From NCBI GenBank assembly GCA_019247255.1, contig JAFAPJ010000565.1, forward strand, positions 1 through 7,583: DNA of 7,583 nucleotides, given 5' to 3'. A program made the translations under genes and the position numbers. The notes beneath the pieces are model-generated. The model ran no database searches. It was not told the origin of the DNA and saw only the letters and a program-made list of their open reading frames with translations. How positions within the stretch are numbered: position 1 is the first letter of the stretch; every line of letters begins with the position of its first letter. Positions 5,992-7,583 of the stretch are shown in pieces. The DNA comes from Methylobacteriaceae bacterium (GTDB lineage Bacteria; Pseudomonadota; Alphaproteobacteria; Rhizobiales; Beijerinckiaceae).

Positions 5992-6059
5992 CTGAGTTGG
6001 ATTCGAACCAACGGCCGCTCGATTAACAGTCGAGAGCTCTACCGCTGAGCTATCAGGGA
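5985..6059 (-). tRNA. tRNA-Asn (anticodon GTT)
   Basis: The 75-nt gene folds perfectly. Acceptor stem is TCCCTGA/TCAGGGA with discriminator G and genome-encoded CCA. The D arm is GCTC/GAGC with loop AGCGGTA. The anticodon arm is CTCGA/TCGAG with loop CTGTTAA; anticodon GTT is at 6027-6025. The variable loop is CGGCC and the T arm is GTTGG/CCAAC with loop TTCGAAT. The first pair is U1-A72, the feature GatCAB reads on its tRNA substrates, which is relevant because gatB is in the same window. Whether this host charges Asn directly or by transamidation cannot be told. The gene follows NAD kinase on the same strand and has its own likely promoter. Confidence 0.97.
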
Positions 6060-6062
6060 ATA

Positions 6063-6104
6063 GCACCGGGAGCCGCGCTCTATAGCGGCGTGGCTACCCG
6101 GTGC
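6063..6104 (-). terminator. Stem-loop between NAD kinase and tRNA-Asn, overlapping the tRNA promoter
   Basis: In a transcript running on from NAD kinase, GCACCGGG-T-AGCC (6104-6092) pairs with GGCTCCCGGTGC (6074-6063), giving 12 pairs with one bulged base. The loop carries the TATAGA box and some further GC pairing. No U-run follows; the tRNA begins 4 nt later. It could act as a processing or partial termination site for the moaA-nadK message. Confidence 0.45.
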
Positions 6105-6106
6105 AA
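6079..6106 (-). promoter_or_regulatory. Probable sigma-70 promoter of tRNA-Asn
   Basis: On the minus strand TTGCAC (6106-6101) and TATAGA (6084-6079) are separated by 16 bp. Transcription would start near 6072, about 12 nt before the tRNA. The stretch after the -10 box is GCGCGG; a GC-rich discriminator is typical of stringently controlled stable-RNA promoters. The pair sits immediately after the NAD kinase stop. The elements are seen; promoter activity is inferred. Confidence 0.55.
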
Positions 6107-6110
6107 GGGG

Positions 6111-6887
6111 TTAAGCGAGGAACTGCTCCATCGTGATCCGGTCGTCGAGCGCATGCTCGGGATCGAACAGCAGGGTGAGCTCGCGCGTCTTGTCGATGGC
6201 GATCTCGACACGGGTCACGTCGCGCACTTCGCGCTGGTCGGCGACGGCGCTGACGGGGCGCTTGCCCGCTTCGCGGACGTTGATCGTGATCCGCGCGCGG
6301 TCGGGCAGGATCGCGCCGCGCCAGCGGCGGGGGCGGAACGGGCTGATCGGCGTCAGCGCCAGAAGCGCCGAGCCGAGCGGCAGGATCGGGCCCTGCACCG
6401 AATAATTATACGCGGTCGACCCCGCCGGCGTCGCCGCCAGCACGCCATCGCCCGCCAGCTCGGGGATGACGAGCCGGTCGTTGACGAGCACTTCGAGTTT
6501 CGCGGTCTGGCGTGTCTCGCGCAGCAGCGACACCTCGTTGATCGCGGGCAGCTGGACCGTCTCGCCCGCCGTGGTGCGCGCGGTCATCGACAGCGGCGTG
6601 ACGCGAAATGCCTTGGCGGCGGCGATCCGGTCGTCGAGCCCTTCGCGCCGCCACTCGTTCATGAGAAAGCCGACCGTGCCGAGGTTCAGCCCGAACACCG
6701 GCAGCGGGTCGCCGCGCCGCTCGAGCATCTGGTGCAGCGTCTGCAGCATGAAGCCGTCGCCGCCGAGTGCCACGACCATATCCGCCTCGTCGAGCGGCAC
6801 CCACGGATAGCTCTCCCGCAGCTCCGCCGCCGCCGCCTGCGCCTGCGGCGTGGGCGAGACGGCGAGCGCCCGGGCGCGAGGCGTCAT
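6111..6887 (-). CDS. nadK: NAD kinase
   Basis: The 258-residue enzyme phosphorylates NAD to NADP with ATP or polyphosphate in the cytoplasm and is normally essential. Signature blocks are all present: the catalytic GGDG at 42-45 within VVALGGDGFMLQTLH; NLGTVGFLMNEW at 68-79; the NE pair at 117-118 in AINEVSLLRETRQTAK; the Gly-rich GDGVLAATPAGSTAYNYS at 146-163; and TPISPFRPRRWRGAILP near 179-195. The end ELTLLFDPEHALDDRI-MEQF and the NLGTVGFLMNEW wording match what I remember of Sphingomonadales enzymes; the Rhizobiales version usually has MNRGSVGFLMNEF. The length is normal for the compact alphaproteobacterial form. Its ATG overlaps the moaA stop as ATGA, so the genes are probably translationally coupled. 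The tRNA-Asn promoter follows directly. Confidence 0.95.
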   Translation of the reverse strand: MTPRARALAVSPTPQAQAAAAELRESYPWVPLDEADMVVALGGDGFMLQTLHQMLERRGDPLPVFGLNLGTVGFLMNEWRREGLDDRIAAAKAFRVTPLSMTARTTAGETVQLPAINEVSLLRETRQTAKLEVLVNDRLVIPELAGDGVLAATPAGSTAYNYSVQGPILPLGSALLALTPISPFRPRRWRGAILPDRARITINVREAGKRPVSAVADQREVRDVTRVEIAIDKTRELTLLFDPEHALDDRITMEQFLA

Positions 6888-7582
6888 CCGCCGGTGACGC
6901 TCATGTGCCGCGCCAGCGCCGGCGCCGAGCCGGGCGCGATCCGGAAATCGTGCCGCGCCGGCTTCAGCCGCAGCGCCTCGTCGATCGCGGCGTCGAGCCC
7001 GTCCGGGCCGCCCTGCCGCAGCGCCGTCTTGAGATCGACCCGGTCGTCATGGCCCAGGCACATATAGAGCCGCCCCTCGGTCGTCAGCCGCACGCGGTTG
7101 CAATCGTCACAGAAATTTGCGGTCAGCGGCGAGATCAGCCCCAGCCGCGTGTCGGTGCCCGCCACGCGCCAGTAGCGCGCCGGCCCGCCGCTGCGATGCC
7201 CGTCGCGTTCAAGCGCGAACCGCTCGTGCAGCCGGGCGAGCACGACCGTCAGCGGCAGGAAATGGTCCGACCGGTCGGCCGTGACCTCGCCCAGCGGCAT
7301 CGTCTCGATGAAGGTGAGGTCGTGCCGCTCGGCGACGCACCAGGCGAGCAGGTCGCCGAGCTCGTCCTCGTTCACGCCTTTCAGCGCGACGGCGTTGATC
7401 TTGACGCGCAGCCCCGCGTCGCGCGCCGCCGCGATCCCGCCGAGCACGTGGTCCAGATCGCCATGCCGGGTGATGTGGCGGAAGCGATCGGCGTCGAGGC
7501 TGTCGAGGCTGACATTAATCCGCCGCATCCCCGCCGCCCGCAGCGCCGCGGCGTGCTCGGCGAGATGCGTGGCGTTGGTGGT
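6884..7582 (-). CDS. moaA: GTP 3',8-cyclase MoaA, C-terminal part (N-terminus outside the window)
   Basis: MoaA is the radical-SAM enzyme that, with MoaC, converts GTP to cyclic pyranopterin monophosphate, the first step of molybdenum cofactor synthesis. The window holds about 232 of roughly 330 residues, beginning TTNATHLAEHAAALRAAGM and continuing INVSLDSLD, KINAVALKGVNEDEL and FIETMPLGE. The C-terminal [4Fe-4S] site, which binds the GTP substrate, is intact: FCDDCNRVRLTTEGRLYMC has the C-x2-C-x13-C spacing (first Cys codon at 7111-7109). The protein ends MSVTGG, keeping the functionally important double glycine. The N-terminal C-x3-C-x2-C cluster must lie beyond the right edge. A Met codon at 7528 is internal and not the start. 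The last 4 bp overlap nadK. LYMCLGHDD-VDLK looks Sphingomonadales-like (from memory). No other molybdenum cofactor gene is visible here. Confidence 0.95.
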   Translation of the reverse strand, partial: TTNATHLAEHAAALRAAGMRRINVSLDSLDADRFRHITRHGDLDHVLGGIAAARDAGLRVKINAVALKGVNEDELGDLLAWCVAERHDLTFIETMPLGEVTADRSDHFLPLTVVLARLHERFALERDGHRSGGPARYWRVAGTDTRLGLISPLTANFCDDCNRVRLTTEGRLYMCLGHDDRVDLKTALRQGGPDGLDAAIDEALRLKPARHDFRIAPGSAPALARHMSVTGG

Positions 7583-7583
7583 C

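Noticed and set aside
4708..6066. A 452-codon open frame on the minus strand opposite the glutathione transferase
   Set aside because: It runs through the tRNA gene and two real genes, has no family motif, and its composition is a codon-bias shadow.
5977..6104. Direct repeats GCACCGGG flanking tRNA-Asn as attachment sites of an integrated element
   Set aside because: They are only 8 bp, enclose just the tRNA, and no integrase or mobile-element gene is present; RNA pairing explains them better.
1..7583. CRISPR arrays, insertion sequences, toxin-antitoxin or phage-defence systems
   Set aside because: No regularly spaced repeats, transposase or integrase motifs, or recognisable defence domains were found on either strand.

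Overview
The window reads as chromosomal DNA of a high-GC alphaproteobacterium. Nearly every base lies in a housekeeping or common accessory gene. There is no integrase, transposase, CRISPR array or phage gene. From remembered family patterns, the left part (gatB through the DUF4345 gene) looks Rhizobiales-like, close to Methylobacteriaceae. The right end (tRNA-Asn, NAD kinase, MoaA) looks Sphingomonadales-like. That mismatch is reported as a finding: it could mean gene transfer, an unusual lineage or a chimeric assembly.

Layout, left to right. Positions 3-1205 (+) are the 3' four fifths of gatB, broken by an in-frame TGA at 198-200. A GNAT acetyltransferase (1202-1678, +) overlaps the gatB stop by 4 bp. 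After a 166-bp gap comes a membrane diguanylate cyclase (1845-3716, +; TM-sensor-TM-HAMP-GAF-GGEEF). Next is a small Gln/Gly-rich, probably disordered protein (3882-4202, +), preceded by a good match to the EcfG general-stress promoter. Two minus-strand genes face it: a four-helix DUF4345 membrane protein (4212-about 4685) and a small secreted two-cysteine protein (4652-4963). A 248-bp divergent region holds a strong hairpin in the leader of a YghU/YfcG-type glutathione transferase (5212-5964, +). Facing that gene on the minus strand are tRNA-Asn(GTT) (5985-6059), NAD kinase (6111-6887) and the C-terminal two thirds of moaA (6884-7582), the last two overlapping by ATGA.

Functional themes. GatB belongs to the GatCAB amidotransferase that completes Gln-tRNA(Gln) and/or Asn-tRNA(Asn). 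NadK supplies NADP and MoaA starts molybdenum cofactor synthesis. The cyclase makes c-di-GMP and lacks the usual product-inhibition site. The small disordered protein and the glutathione transferase fit stress tolerance.

No clearly new multi-gene system is visible. The points most worth checking are the gatB stop codon, the mixed ancestry, the tRNA-Asn locus (promoter inside a hairpin plus mutually exclusive flanking pairings), the EcfG-like promoter with its repeat protein, and the structured leader of the glutathione transferase.
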